Assembly: GCF_020075705.1 (NCBI RefSeq)
Contig: NZ_JAIQUM010000001.1
Coordinates: 162,390-226,389 of the forward strand
Length of the DNA stretch: 64,000 nucleotides
Source: Metabacillus rhizolycopersici
GTDB lineage: Bacteria > Bacillota > Bacilli > Bacillales > Bacillaceae
Reading direction: 5' to 3'
Part shown: in pieces, positions 54,228 to 63,019 of the stretch
Numbering within the stretch: position 1 is the stretch's first letter
Layout: every line of letters begins with the position of its first letter
The notes under the pieces: model-generated
What the model was told of the DNA's origin: nothing
Databases searched by the model: none
What the model saw: only the letters and a program-made list of their open reading frames with translations
Position numbers and translations under genes: made by a program

Positions 54228-54470
54228 TGTTCGACCTACCTCCATAATAGTTGGATTGAGGATAAACAATCCCCCTTAGATTTTCCAGTTTAGTTCTCGC
54301 TTAATATTTACAAATCCCATTATAATTAATCTAAAAAAGGATCATCATTTATGAAAACAACTTGCGATGACGATATTAGAAAAGATTCCATTGATAGCAA
54401 TCCTTCATTCTCATTCATATCCAAGAACAGTTCTCTACTAGCAGCTAGAATTTTATAATTTTCTTAGCAA
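54228..54470. other. intergenic region upstream of the MFS gene
   Basis: No gene found; presumably holds the promoter of the MFS-amidohydrolase series. Nothing specific recognised. Confidence 0.4.
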
Positions 54471-54545
54471 GAACAAAAGCGCAAGCGCCTTGATCAACCT
54501 AAGGCAGGTATAAGCCACGCATGAATTTTATAATTCCTAAACGAT
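54471..54545 (+). repeat. family A repeat, copy 11, truncated
   Basis: GAACAAAAGCGCAAGCGCC, GGCAGGTATAAGCCACGCATGAA, then jumps to ATTTTATAATTCCTAAACG, the far end of the extension; right half of the hairpin and the DnaA box are missing. Confidence 0.85.
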
Positions 54546-54572
54546 AAAAAACGACAGGTATGAACCTGTCGC
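54546..54572 (-). terminator. terminator of ptsH
   Basis: Minus strand GCGACAGG / CCTGTCG with a six-base loop followed by TTTTTTATC, 30 bp after the stop. Confidence 0.92.
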
Positions 54573-54601
54573 TAAAATTGCTACTATGAATTGATTGCTC
54601 T

Positions 54602-54868
54602 TTATTCGCCTAGCTCTTCCTTCTTCAATGTTGCTTCAATACCTGCAAGTGCCTCATCTGCATCAGAGCCAGCAGCAATAATTTTTATTTGAGATCCTTG
54701 TGGTATACCTAAAGACATTACACCCATAATAGATTTAAGATTTACCGTTTTACCGTTGTATTCTAAATTTATATCGGCGTCATATTTGCTAGCTGATTGC
54801 ACTAATACTGTTGCTGGACGTGCATGAATTCCTGTTTCTGCGATTACTGTAAATGTTTTTTCTGCCAT
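54602..54868 (-). CDS. ptsH: phosphocarrier protein HPr
   Basis: HPr of the sugar phosphotransferase system, 88 residues. His15 is in GIHARPAT (phosphorylated by enzyme I) and Ser46 in LKSIMGVMS (the HPr kinase site used in carbon catabolite control). AAAGGAG precedes the ATG. In B. subtilis ptsI follows directly; here a terminator and then the MFS gene follow, so enzyme I must be encoded elsewhere. It could also be a second HPr, but both phosphorylation sites are intact. Confidence 0.96.
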   Translation of the reverse strand: MAEKTFTVIAETGIHARPATVLVQSASKYDADINLEYNGKTVNLKSIMGVMSLGIPQGSQIKIIAAGSDADEALAGIEATLKKEELGE

Positions 54869-55191
54869 TTTTCATCAATCTCCTTTAATATATATCATAC
54901 TTCTACAATACACTATTTTATCAGTCGCACAAAGTAAAAGACAAGTGCTACATAAATAACTATCCAACTTATTGTCGTTTTCAGACACAATTATGAACAG
55001 CTTTATAAAGAAATCTACTTTTCTTTAACCAACCTTAAGAAGACGTCATTTTAGACACGGAAACAAAGGAATAAAAATGACATTCATCATCATGCCGGTT
55101 TTGGAACATCATCCAAAGACATCACGACTAGTTAATAATTCCACAAATAATGTTATATGTATAGGGAAAAGTATGGTAGAGGTGATTAAGT
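54869..55191. other. intergenic region between divergent ptsH and a secreted-protein gene
   Basis: No gene found. A TTGTCT with TAAAAT 18 bp apart near 54920-54950 on the minus strand could be the ptsH promoter. GAGGTGATTAAGT ends the region before the GTG at 55192. Confidence 0.45.
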
Positions 55192-55623
55192 GTGAGAAAA
55201 ACATTTACCTGTATTCTTCTTTTTTTCTGCATAAATTTATTTTTCATTAGTCAAAACATAGAGGCAGCAAATGACACGATTAAAGTATTAGATATTGAAA
55301 CTAGTACAGTTATAAAGGAGGTTCCAACATCTTCAGATATAGATGGGGATGTGAAAGAAGCAATCAAATCAATTACACAAGTGACTGTACAAGCAAAACC
55401 AGTGCCTAAAAAAGGTTACTTAATAAAAATCCCTTTAACTAAATCACTAAAAGTGAAGAATAAATGGTTTGATGATATCGTGAGCGAAGTTTTACTTTTA
55501 TACAACCCATCAACAAAAAGACAAGGAAAGATCATTTTATACAATGATGAGAATACCCCATTATTTTTTGATATCGACTATGATTTCTCTCCGCTTTTAA
55601 AAAAAATAAATTTACAAGAATAG
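55192..55623 (+). CDS. secreted protein of unknown function
   Basis: A 143-residue protein with a clear signal peptide (MRKTFTCILLFFCINLFFI, cleavage probably after IEA). The mature part has a central IKSITQVTVQAKPVPKKGYL and a C-terminal YNDENTPLFFDIDYDF, mostly predicted beta strand. I do not recognise the family. GTG start at 55192 after GAGGTG. Stands alone, followed by a small gene. Confidence 0.75.
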   Translation: MRKTFTCILLFFCINLFFISQNIEAANDTIKVLDIETSTVIKEVPTSSDIDGDVKEAIKSITQVTVQAKPVPKKGYLIKIPLTKSLKVKNKWFDDIVSEVLLLYNPSTKRQGKIILYNDENTPLFFDIDYDFSPLLKKINLQE

Positions 55624-55767
55624 AACGGGGTTTTCTTTATCCCCATCACTAAAACCTTAGAGATAAGGTATTACTACCCGTTAATACGATATTAAAAAAT
55701 AAATTATGTATATACTTTAAAATTTTTGTAAACATTAGTTAGCGGGTTACTATTGGAGGTGAAAATT

Positions 55768-55893
55768 ATGGCAAAGAAAAACAATAATAGCAAAGCACAA
55801 CAGCTTCAACAACAACAAAACCAAGGTCTCGAAACCGAATTTTCAAGTGAAGTGACACCGAAGAAAGAGAAAAAACAAAAAAATAATTCCTAA
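55768..55893 (+). CDS. 41-residue Gln/Lys-rich protein, possibly gamma-SASP-like
   Basis: A 41-residue hydrophilic protein: MAKKNNNSKAQQLQQQQNQG followed by LETEFSSEVTPKKEKK. The GLETEFSSE part recalls the repeated GTEFASE motif of gamma-type small acid-soluble spore proteins, but only one copy is present and the protein is half the usual size. TTGGAGGTG lies before the ATG and a good terminator follows, so it is a real gene. Family assignment is tentative. Confidence 0.65.
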   Translation: MAKKNNNSKAQQLQQQQNQGLETEFSSEVTPKKEKKQKNNS

Positions 55894-55895
55894 TC

Positions 55896-55920
55896 AGAGG
55901 CGGCTTAAAACCGCCTTTTC
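55896..55920 (+). terminator. terminator of the 41-residue protein gene
   Basis: GAGGCGG / CCGCCTTTT with loop CTTAAAA, three bases after the stop. Confidence 0.9.
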
Positions 55921-56045
55921 ATTATTCTTGCTTATTTGCATCATCAAACAAACCAATACAGGGACATTTGCTCACATTGCATTATTTCATCCTAAACTTT
56001 TGTTTAATGGTCTACCAATGCACAGCAAATGGGAAATTTTCGAAT

Positions 56046-56318
56046 TTACTGCTTTCTCGTTAACACAATATTTGTTTTTTTCATTCTATCCAATGTATTA
56101 TAAGCAATCTTTACTTTGGCAAGAGTTCCTTTTAAAGCTTCTTCATGATGAGAATGTTGTGATAAATACATAACTGAGAAATCATACAATGCTCTAGCAA
56201 GTAATTCGACTGCTTTATCTTGTTCGCTCATAGTTTTACCTTTATGATCTTTGACTGAAACTCGAATAATATCCTCTGAAATCTCTTGAATTAACTTGAC
56301 TTTTTCTTGCTCATTCAT
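56046..56318 (-). CDS. small helical protein of unknown function
   Basis: A 90-residue, mostly helical and charged protein (MNEQEKVKLIQEISEDIIRV ... ELLARALYDFSVMYLSQ). No motif, signal peptide or membrane segment. The ATG at 56318 lies seven bases after AGGGGAG; the ATG two codons earlier is too close to that site. Unrecognised family. Monocistronic. Confidence 0.65.
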   Translation of the reverse strand: MNEQEKVKLIQEISEDIIRVSVKDHKGKTMSEQDKAVELLARALYDFSVMYLSQHSHHEEALKGTLAKVKIAYNTLDRMKKTNIVLTRKQ

Positions 56319-56521
56319 CTTCATTCTCCCCTTTCAAAGTTTAAACTAAAGGAATCCTGATTCCTATCTCTGCAAAAATCATTTCTCACTACCATCATAC
56401 GTTTTCAGATAAGAAAATATGGCAAAAATTAAGAAAGAAATAATTAACATATGCTTCTTATTTTTATTTTATAACATGAAAGTAAGTTCAAATTCGAAAA
56501 AGTAAGACTTATCATAATCTT
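56319..56521. other. intergenic region
   Basis: AT-rich, no gene found; nothing recognised before the family B copy at 56522. Confidence 0.4.
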
Positions 56522-56612
56522 TTCGGACATCCCCCCCCCCACACATATCATCTTTTTTGCTCTTAAAATCTCGGGATAGCGCTTTATTTTCCGTAATGAA
56601 TGGGATAAATGT
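56522..56612 (+). repeat. family B dispersed repeat, copy 4, diverged, with a C10 run
   Basis: CTTAAAATCTCGGGATAGCG and TTTTCCGTAATGAATGGGATAAA match the right half of the family. The left half carries ten consecutive C (56531-56540), not seen in other copies. Confidence 0.5.
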
Positions 56613-56642
56613 AAGAAGCTACGTTTGCATATAATGAAGGAT

Positions 56643-56810
56643 GAACAAAAGCGTAAGCGCCTTAATCAGCCTCGGGCAAATAAGCCAATCAGGAATTGAA
56701 GGTGTTTTTTTTACCTTCAATTCCTGATTGGCTTAGACCTAAGAGGGCTAGGAGCTGGATGTCGTGCACTTATCCACGTACAAGAATTTTATAATTTTCT
56801 AAACGACTAA
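56643..56810 (+). repeat. family A repeat, copy 12, with near-perfect DnaA box
   Basis: GAACAAAAGCGTAAGCGCC, GCCTCGGGCAAATAAGCC, arms AATCAGGAATTGAAGGT / ACCTTCAATTCCTGATT, partial right edge, extension with TTATCCACG at 56770-56778 (one base lost relative to other copies). Confidence 0.9.
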
Positions 56811-56830
56811 GGAAAGAGGTGAGCTCGCTT

Positions 56831-57046
56831 TTGAGCCTATACCTTAAGTTGAGCTTAGAAAATCAAGTTCCTATCGAAATTATTTACCTTTCAAGATATG
56901 GTAAGATCACACAACGAAAAATCCTGGTAAAAAAGATAAATCCTGAAAATATTGCGGCATATTGTTATTTACGAAACCAAATTCGCACCTTTTCTTTAAA
57001 CCTAATTTTGTCAGCAGGCTGGAGTAAAGAATCAAACATCTCATAA
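56831..57046 (+). CDS. small WYL-domain-like protein
   Basis: A 71-residue protein with IEIIYLSRYGKITQRKILV and AAYCYLRNQIRTFSLNLILSA, which resembles the short WYL-type proteins common in Bacillus; WYL domains sense ligands or bind nucleic acid in larger regulators. No DNA-binding domain is attached. TTG at 56831 lies eight bases after GAGGTGA and is preferred to the GTG at 56819, which is too close to its purine-rich site. Moderately confident that it is a gene; function unknown. Confidence 0.65.
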   Translation: MSLYLKLSLENQVPIEIIYLSRYGKITQRKILVKKINPENIAAYCYLRNQIRTFSLNLILSAGWSKESNIS

Positions 57047-57231
57047 CAACAATCAATAAAACAGTTTCCTTCAGTGAAGCTTTTCTTAACTCAAAAATTA
57101 CGTATCGCATTTACTCTTTCCACTTTTAACAAGTCCATCCACTGAAGTGTAAAATCACAACAATTGGAGACCAACCTCCCTAATGACATCCAACCAATTA
57201 TTCATTTGCACACAGTTCTTCTTAAAAATAA

Positions 57232-57278
57232 AAAAGGCTGACAGATAATGGAATGTATCACATTCTTTGTCAGCCTTT
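57232..57278 (-). terminator. terminator of pfkA
   Basis: AAAGGCTGACA / TGTCAGCCTTT with inner GAATG/CATTC pairing, directly before the pfkA stop side; T-rich run on the minus strand. Confidence 0.88.
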
Positions 57279-57286
57279 GTCAATTT

Positions 57287-58264
<978 letters not shown>

Positions 58265-58535
58265 TTAGCCAGTAAAGTCACCATATCTGAAGAAACTCCT
58301 AAGTGAACAAAAGTTTAACTTTAAACAATCTCTTTTCCTATGTAGTTCGTTAAGAAAACCAGTGACATGTTAAAAGGCTGTTTAGTATTATTCTATCAAT
58401 TACCAAAACCTATTACCGCCATTTTCCCTTTTAATAGAAAAATAGATCATACTATTATATAGCCTTGTATATCGATAATCCATTGATTTAATCAAGAAAT
58501 AGATCTTTCATTCGTCGTATAAATTCTGATTCATT

Positions 58536-59243
58536 CTACCGATTCACAGCTCGATACCCTGCTTCAATTGCTTCCGATTCTGTACAAAACATTGCCTCAG
58601 GTTTTGTTACTTTATAAGATGGTGACGCTTCGGTATGGAAGATTTTTTCTCCCTTTGAATTAATATTCCCTTTAATCGTACAACCATTACTAGTTCCTTC
58701 ATTATCCTTTTTGGGATTTTCCTGAATCACCGCCTTCTCATCCTTATAGCCTTGATCTGTTGCATAGTTTTCAATGCTCCAAATGCCGACTTCCTCTTGT
58801 TGTGCCTGCTTTTGAATCGCATAAAAATCGTCGACATATTTTGTATTTGGTTCATACACATAGGCTACTCTTGCTAAGCCCTTTTTAAGTAACAGTTCGT
58901 TGACCATTTGTCCATCCACATATATATAGGCTAACAATCTACCATATTTGTCTCGTTCTCCGATATCCATCTCTAACTGAATTTCTTTTCCAGTTAACAA
59001 TTCCTTTGTAAAACTACTAGCCTCCGGACCGAATGGTTGTACTGATTTCGATGGATGGACAGTCTCCGGCGTATCAATCAATAATAGCCTTACTGTTTCC
59101 TCTTTCCCATCAACCTTTATTTTTACCGTATCGCCATCTACAACTCTTATTACTTCTACTGGAATGAGATTAGAATCTCCTTCATTTAGTGCACATCCAA
59201 CAGTAAATAGCAGGATAATGACTGCTATAATCCATTTTTTCAA
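58536..59243 (-). CDS. thermonuclease-like lipoprotein (YncB type) with C-terminal sunset-like domain
   Basis: A secreted Ca2+-dependent nuclease of the SNase family, about 235 residues. It starts at TTG 59243 (AAGGGGA nine bases upstream) to give MKKWIIAVIILLFTVGC, a lipoprotein-like signal with Cys 17. The SNase domain follows: RVVDGDTVKIKV, RLLLIDTPET (catalytic Arg and Asp), ERDKYGRLLAYIY and ARVAYVYEP. The C-terminal 50 residues (GCTIKGNINSKGEKIFH ... FCTESEAIEAGYR) form a small Cys-containing module seen at the end of such nucleases. The frame extends to 59294. Confidence 0.85.
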   Translation of the reverse strand: MKKWIIAVIILLFTVGCALNEGDSNLIPVEVIRVVDGDTVKIKVDGKEETVRLLLIDTPETVHPSKSVQPFGPEASSFTKELLTGKEIQLEMDIGERDKYGRLLAYIYVDGQMVNELLLKKGLARVAYVYEPNTKYVDDFYAIQKQAQQEEVGIWSIENYATDQGYKDEKAVIQENPKKDNEGTSNGCTIKGNINSKGEKIFHTEASPSYKVTKPEAMFCTESEAIEAGYRAVNR

Positions 59244-59346
59244 CTTTTCATTTCCCCTTCGACTTTCAATATCTACTTCGATTTTTGCTTTCATTTTCTA
59301 ATTAATTATTTGGGCAATATTTTTATCGAATCCTCTTCTAATAAGC

Positions 59347-60447
59347 TTATTTAACAACTGTAAACTCTTTGGAAAATTTTGTTAACGTTTCAAATCCAGT
59401 ACTAGTGATTAGCACTTCATCTTCAATTCTAACACCACCGATGCTAGGAATATATATCCCTGGCTCAATTGTATAAACCATACCTTCTTTTAATCGTCCG
59501 TCATTATTATGACTCATTGAAGGGTATTCATGAACACTGATCCCCAAGCCATGTCCGATTCGATGGGGGAAATAGTCTCCGTAACCAGCATCTGCAATGA
59601 TTGTTCTCGCTATCTGATCAAGATCTCCAATTCTAGTTCCTGCTTTACTTGCCGCTAATGCAGCCAAGTTCGCCTGTAAGACAGTGTCATAGATTTTCTT
59701 TTGCTCTTCATTATATGTTTTATAAACAAATGTTCGTGTAATATCAGAGCAATAACCATCTAAGACAACCCCAAGATCAAATAAGACGATGTCACCCTCA
59801 CTTAGCCTTTTCAGACCAGGATTTCCATGGGGCTGTCCTGATTTTTCACCGAACAACACCATCGTCGAAAAGGACATTTCACGGATACCCTTTTTCTTTA
59901 ATTCAAACTCAATCATCGCAAGTACTTCCATTTCAGTTACGCCATTCTTTAGAGCCTCCATCCCCACTTGAACCCCGAAGTCTGCTAATTCAGCTGCTTG
60001 TTTTAAACTAGTCAATTCATTTTCATCCTTGATCAGTCGATGTTCATTTAAAATAGTTTCAACGGATACAATTTCGGCATGATTAACGACTTGTTGAAGG
60101 CTTTCAACTCTACTAAAAGATGTGATTTCTTTTTCGATTGCGACTTTTTGAATAGAATGCAGCTTGCGTTTGTTCAAATCTTCCTTTATTAAATCCCAAG
60201 GATTTTCATGATCACCATAACAGATTATATCGAAGTTCCAACCCGCTTCCTTCGCTTGTCCTGCTTCCATTTTTGGACAGACGAACAACGGCTCACTATT
60301 TTTAAACAAAAAGAGTCCCATTAATCTTTCATGTGGATCTGAATAAAAATTCGTCAAATAAAAAATATTTTCCTTTGATTGAATAAAACACAGATCGATC
60401 TCATGTTCTCTTTGCCAATTAATCAGTTTCTGAAGTCGTTTTTCCAT
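59347..60447 (-). CDS. ykvY: Xaa-Pro peptidase, M24 family (YkvY-like)
   Basis: A metalloaminopeptidase-fold dipeptidase of 366 residues. The N-terminal creatinase-like domain is followed by the M24 catalytic domain with the five metal ligands visible: two Asp in FDLGVVLDGYCSDITRTF, His in HRIGHGLGISVHE, Glu in YTIEPGIYI and Glu in GGVRIEDEVL. It cleaves X-Pro bonds at peptide N-termini. ATG at 60447 after GTAGAGGG. The name follows B. subtilis ykvY, which lies in the same region near ptsH. Confidence 0.88.
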   Translation of the reverse strand: MEKRLQKLINWQREHEIDLCFIQSKENIFYLTNFYSDPHERLMGLFLFKNSEPLFVCPKMEAGQAKEAGWNFDIICYGDHENPWDLIKEDLNKRKLHSIQKVAIEKEITSFSRVESLQQVVNHAEIVSVETILNEHRLIKDENELTSLKQAAELADFGVQVGMEALKNGVTEMEVLAMIEFELKKKGIREMSFSTMVLFGEKSGQPHGNPGLKRLSEGDIVLFDLGVVLDGYCSDITRTFVYKTYNEEQKKIYDTVLQANLAALAASKAGTRIGDLDQIARTIIADAGYGDYFPHRIGHGLGISVHEYPSMSHNNDGRLKEGMVYTIEPGIYIPSIGGVRIEDEVLITSTGFETLTKFSKEFTVVK

Positions 60448-60776
60448 TTTCCCTCTACCTTTCAAGTTATTTTACAATAATGTAACATACCTATTTATGT
60501 AAAAGATAATCGTTGTGTACGTTTCTCCATTCTTAATAGTTTCAAGTTCAGACAAAGAGAAACGCTCGTAAAATCCGATAAGTCTTGCTTTATTATCTCC
60601 TTACATTGATTCGATTTCAAAGATTTTCTTAATGAAGGTTATGAATAACGAAATCATGGGCAAAATGAAAAACGGAATCGATGAAAAAAGAAACACTCTA
60701 CTATTATTCTTTTTACAACTTTCCTCATCTAATCATTTAATCATACATTCATTTCATATAATGGGAGGAATTCAAT
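60448..60776. other. intergenic region between divergent ykvY and the desaturase
   Basis: No gene accepted; a plus-strand frame from 60632 overlaps the next gene and lacks a ribosome site. AT-rich. Confidence 0.45.
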
Positions 60777-62282
60777 TTGCAAAAGAAAGTAGTTATAATT
60801 GGAGGTGGTTTAGGTGGAATGTCAGCTGCCATTCGTCTTGCTGCCGATAACTATGTTGTCACGATTATTGAAAAAGGGGATCGACTTGGAGGTAAAATTA
60901 ATACGAAAAAGGGAAAAGGTTTTATCTTTGATACAGGTCCATCTATTCTAACAATGCCATGGATTTTAGAACAACTTTTTCAAAACGCGAATCGAAATCT
61001 ATCTGATTACATATCAATTAAACGAATTGAGCCTCAGTTGAAAACATTTTTTGCAGACGGATCAACAATTCAATTAACTGGAAATTTACCAGACTTAATT
61101 CGTAATTTAGAGGCCGTTTCAAAGGAAGATGCTAGTGAACTTTTTCATTACTTACATTATTGTAGTAAAATGTATGAATATAGTTCAAAAAGTATTTACA
61201 AAAAAGGAATTACAAGTATTCAAGACCTTCGTTCAATGCTTAGTGTAAAAGAAATGCTTTCAATGGATCTTTTGAGAACAATGAATCAAGGCACTAAAAA
61301 ATTTTTTAAACATAAAAAAATTCAACAATTATTTAATTACTATAGTATGTTTACCGGTTCCTCTCCATATCATGCACCCGCTTATTTATCACAACTTCCC
61401 TATGTACAACTTTGCCTAAGCATTTATTATGTAGAGGGAGGAATGTATAAATTAGTTGAGGCTATGTCAAACTTACTTCACGAGCAACAAGTGAATATCC
61501 AATTAAATACTGAAGTAAAACAGATTGTCAGAGATGGGCATCGGGCTATAGGAGTGAAACTTGAAAACGGACAAGTTTTTGAAGCAGATATTGTCATTTC
61601 AAATTTGGCACCGACCCCTGCATATAACAAATTTATCGATGACTCTACATTAACTTCACAAGTTAACAAAGAACTTGAAAAATATCCAGCAACTGTTTCA
61701 GGACTTATCTTATTATTAGGTGTTAACAAATCATTTGCCAATTTAGCACATCACAATCTTTTCTTTTCCGATTCACCTGAGAAGGAATTTCAACAAATCT
61801 TTCATGATGGAGTTCCAGCAGATGATCCAACGATTTATGTTGGGATATCTGCTAAATCCGATTCATCACAAGCTCCTAAAGGAAAAGAAAATCTTTTTGT
61901 TTTAACTCATGTACCTCCATTAAAGAAAGGCGAATCTTGGATTGATAAGAAGAATGACTATCGAAAAATCATTCTAAGTAAGCTAGAAAGAATGGGCTTA
62001 GATCAATTAATCGAACAGATTGAATATGAACATATCATTACCCCTAATGATATCCAATGGCAGTACGGTGCGAACAGTGGTTCCATTTACGGAGTTGTCT
62101 CTGATCGAAAAAAAAATGGAGGCTATAAGATCCCTAGTAAAAGTACCATATTACAAAATTTATATTTCGTTGGTAGCTCTACTCACCCAGGCAGTGGTAT
62201 CCCATTGGTTACCCTGTCAGGACAAATAACCGCTAATCTAATCTTAGAGGAAGATCTTAAACAAAATAAAGGGGTCGTATAA
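60777..62282 (+). CDS. phytoene desaturase family (CrtI/CrtN-like) oxidoreductase
   Basis: A 501-residue FAD-dependent desaturase or oxidase of the carotenoid type. The dinucleotide-binding motif is VVIIGGGLGGMSAAIRLA, followed by GGKINTKKGKGFIFDTGPSI; the C-terminal signature is LYFVGSSTHPGSGIPLVTLSG. Members desaturate phytoene or diapophytoene or oxidise the product (CrtNb/CrtP type). No crtM, crtO or second crtN lies nearby, so the step is undecided. TTG start after GGGAGG. Isolated gene. Confidence 0.9.
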   Translation: MQKKVVIIGGGLGGMSAAIRLAADNYVVTIIEKGDRLGGKINTKKGKGFIFDTGPSILTMPWILEQLFQNANRNLSDYISIKRIEPQLKTFFADGSTIQLTGNLPDLIRNLEAVSKEDASELFHYLHYCSKMYEYSSKSIYKKGITSIQDLRSMLSVKEMLSMDLLRTMNQGTKKFFKHKKIQQLFNYYSMFTGSSPYHAPAYLSQLPYVQLCLSIYYVEGGMYKLVEAMSNLLHEQQVNIQLNTEVKQIVRDGHRAIGVKLENGQVFEADIVISNLAPTPAYNKFIDDSTLTSQVNKELEKYPATVSGLILLLGVNKSFANLAHHNLFFSDSPEKEFQQIFHDGVPADDPTIYVGISAKSDSSQAPKGKENLFVLTHVPPLKKGESWIDKKNDYRKIILSKLERMGLDQLIEQIEYEHIITPNDIQWQYGANSGSIYGVVSDRKKNGGYKIPSKSTILQNLYFVGSSTHPGSGIPLVTLSGQITANLILEEDLKQNKGVV

Positions 62283-62506
62283 GTAAGTACCTTTTTCTAT
62301 AGAAAGTGAATAAGATTTCAATCGAAGCATTTGTAACATTGATTTAATATTAATTAGTACTTGATACGATTCTTTTCTTGTATAATATTTAGTATGTAGT
62401 TACGTTCAATAATAAGCATGTCTTTCATCCAAAGGCATTAACACGTAAAAGTGTTTACCTAAGTATTTACAAACTCAATACTCTTCCATCTAAGGAGTTG
62501 TTATTC

Positions 62507-62716
62507 GTGCTTCAATGGGTAAAACGTCATTTGGTATCAATTCTTTGTGTTCTTGGAGTATTTGCCCCATTTGTCGGAATGTCATTAATCGATACTTTTT
62601 ATTTTAGTTCTGTAGTAGGGTGGATTCTCGGTTTTTGTTGCTTTGTCATCTCATACATAATCGTAACTAAGCGACCTGATGAAGAGGAAGAAACAACCAC
62701 TCATACTTCAATATGA
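62507..62716 (+). CDS. small membrane protein, two helices
   Basis: A 69-residue protein with two hydrophobic segments (about residues 8-30 and 34-54) and an acidic, Thr-rich C-terminal tail (RPDEEEETTTHTSI). GTG at 62507 has TAAGGAG nine bases upstream; the longer TTG start at 62498 lies inside that site. Function unknown. Lies next to the decayed IS element. Confidence 0.65.
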   Translation: MLQWVKRHLVSILCVLGVFAPFVGMSLIDTFYFSSVVGWILGFCCFVISYIIVTKRPDEEEETTTHTSI

Positions 62717-62779
62717 AATGGGCAAGCACTTGTTACAGCCTACGACAAATGAGCGTCTAAACACAAATAGTAAGGAGAC

Positions 62780-63019
62780 AACTAGCACTAACATGAATCT
62801 TAACGGGCAGTTCTCTCCTCTATTTTCTTTGCTTTCCGTGAATAACCCCTCCTTATCAACCTTGCGGTTAGATTGAAGAAGGGGCTTCCTGCTTCCACGA
62901 CTACGGCATACTAGGAGATCCCATTACGTCTTACACAGTCTCCACAGGCGAAGATTATACTGTTCGGACATAACCTTGCCCTACAGTTTGAGTGATTTAG
63001 TTCATCACAAGTAGTTGTT
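62780..63019 (-). mobile_element. degenerate right-end region of the IS605-type element
   Basis: Beyond the truncated tnpB stop, the minus strand still reads as its former C-terminus in shifted frames: LHKGLEQLLVMN first, then FACGDCVRRNGIS and VVEAGSPFFNLTARLIRRGYS. In IS605 elements this region also encodes the right-end guide (omega/re) RNA. The exact right end is not fixed; it is probably near 62790-62815. Confidence 0.6.

Noticed and set aside
56531..56540. C10 tract as a phase-variation switch
   Set aside because: It is not inside or directly before a reading frame; it lies in a diverged family B repeat copy.
7051..56810. CRISPR array or replication origin suggested by repeated hairpins and DnaA boxes
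   Set aside because: Copies are kilobases apart with no spacers, and the DnaA boxes are single and dispersed with no dnaA/dnaN genes or AT-rich unwinding element.
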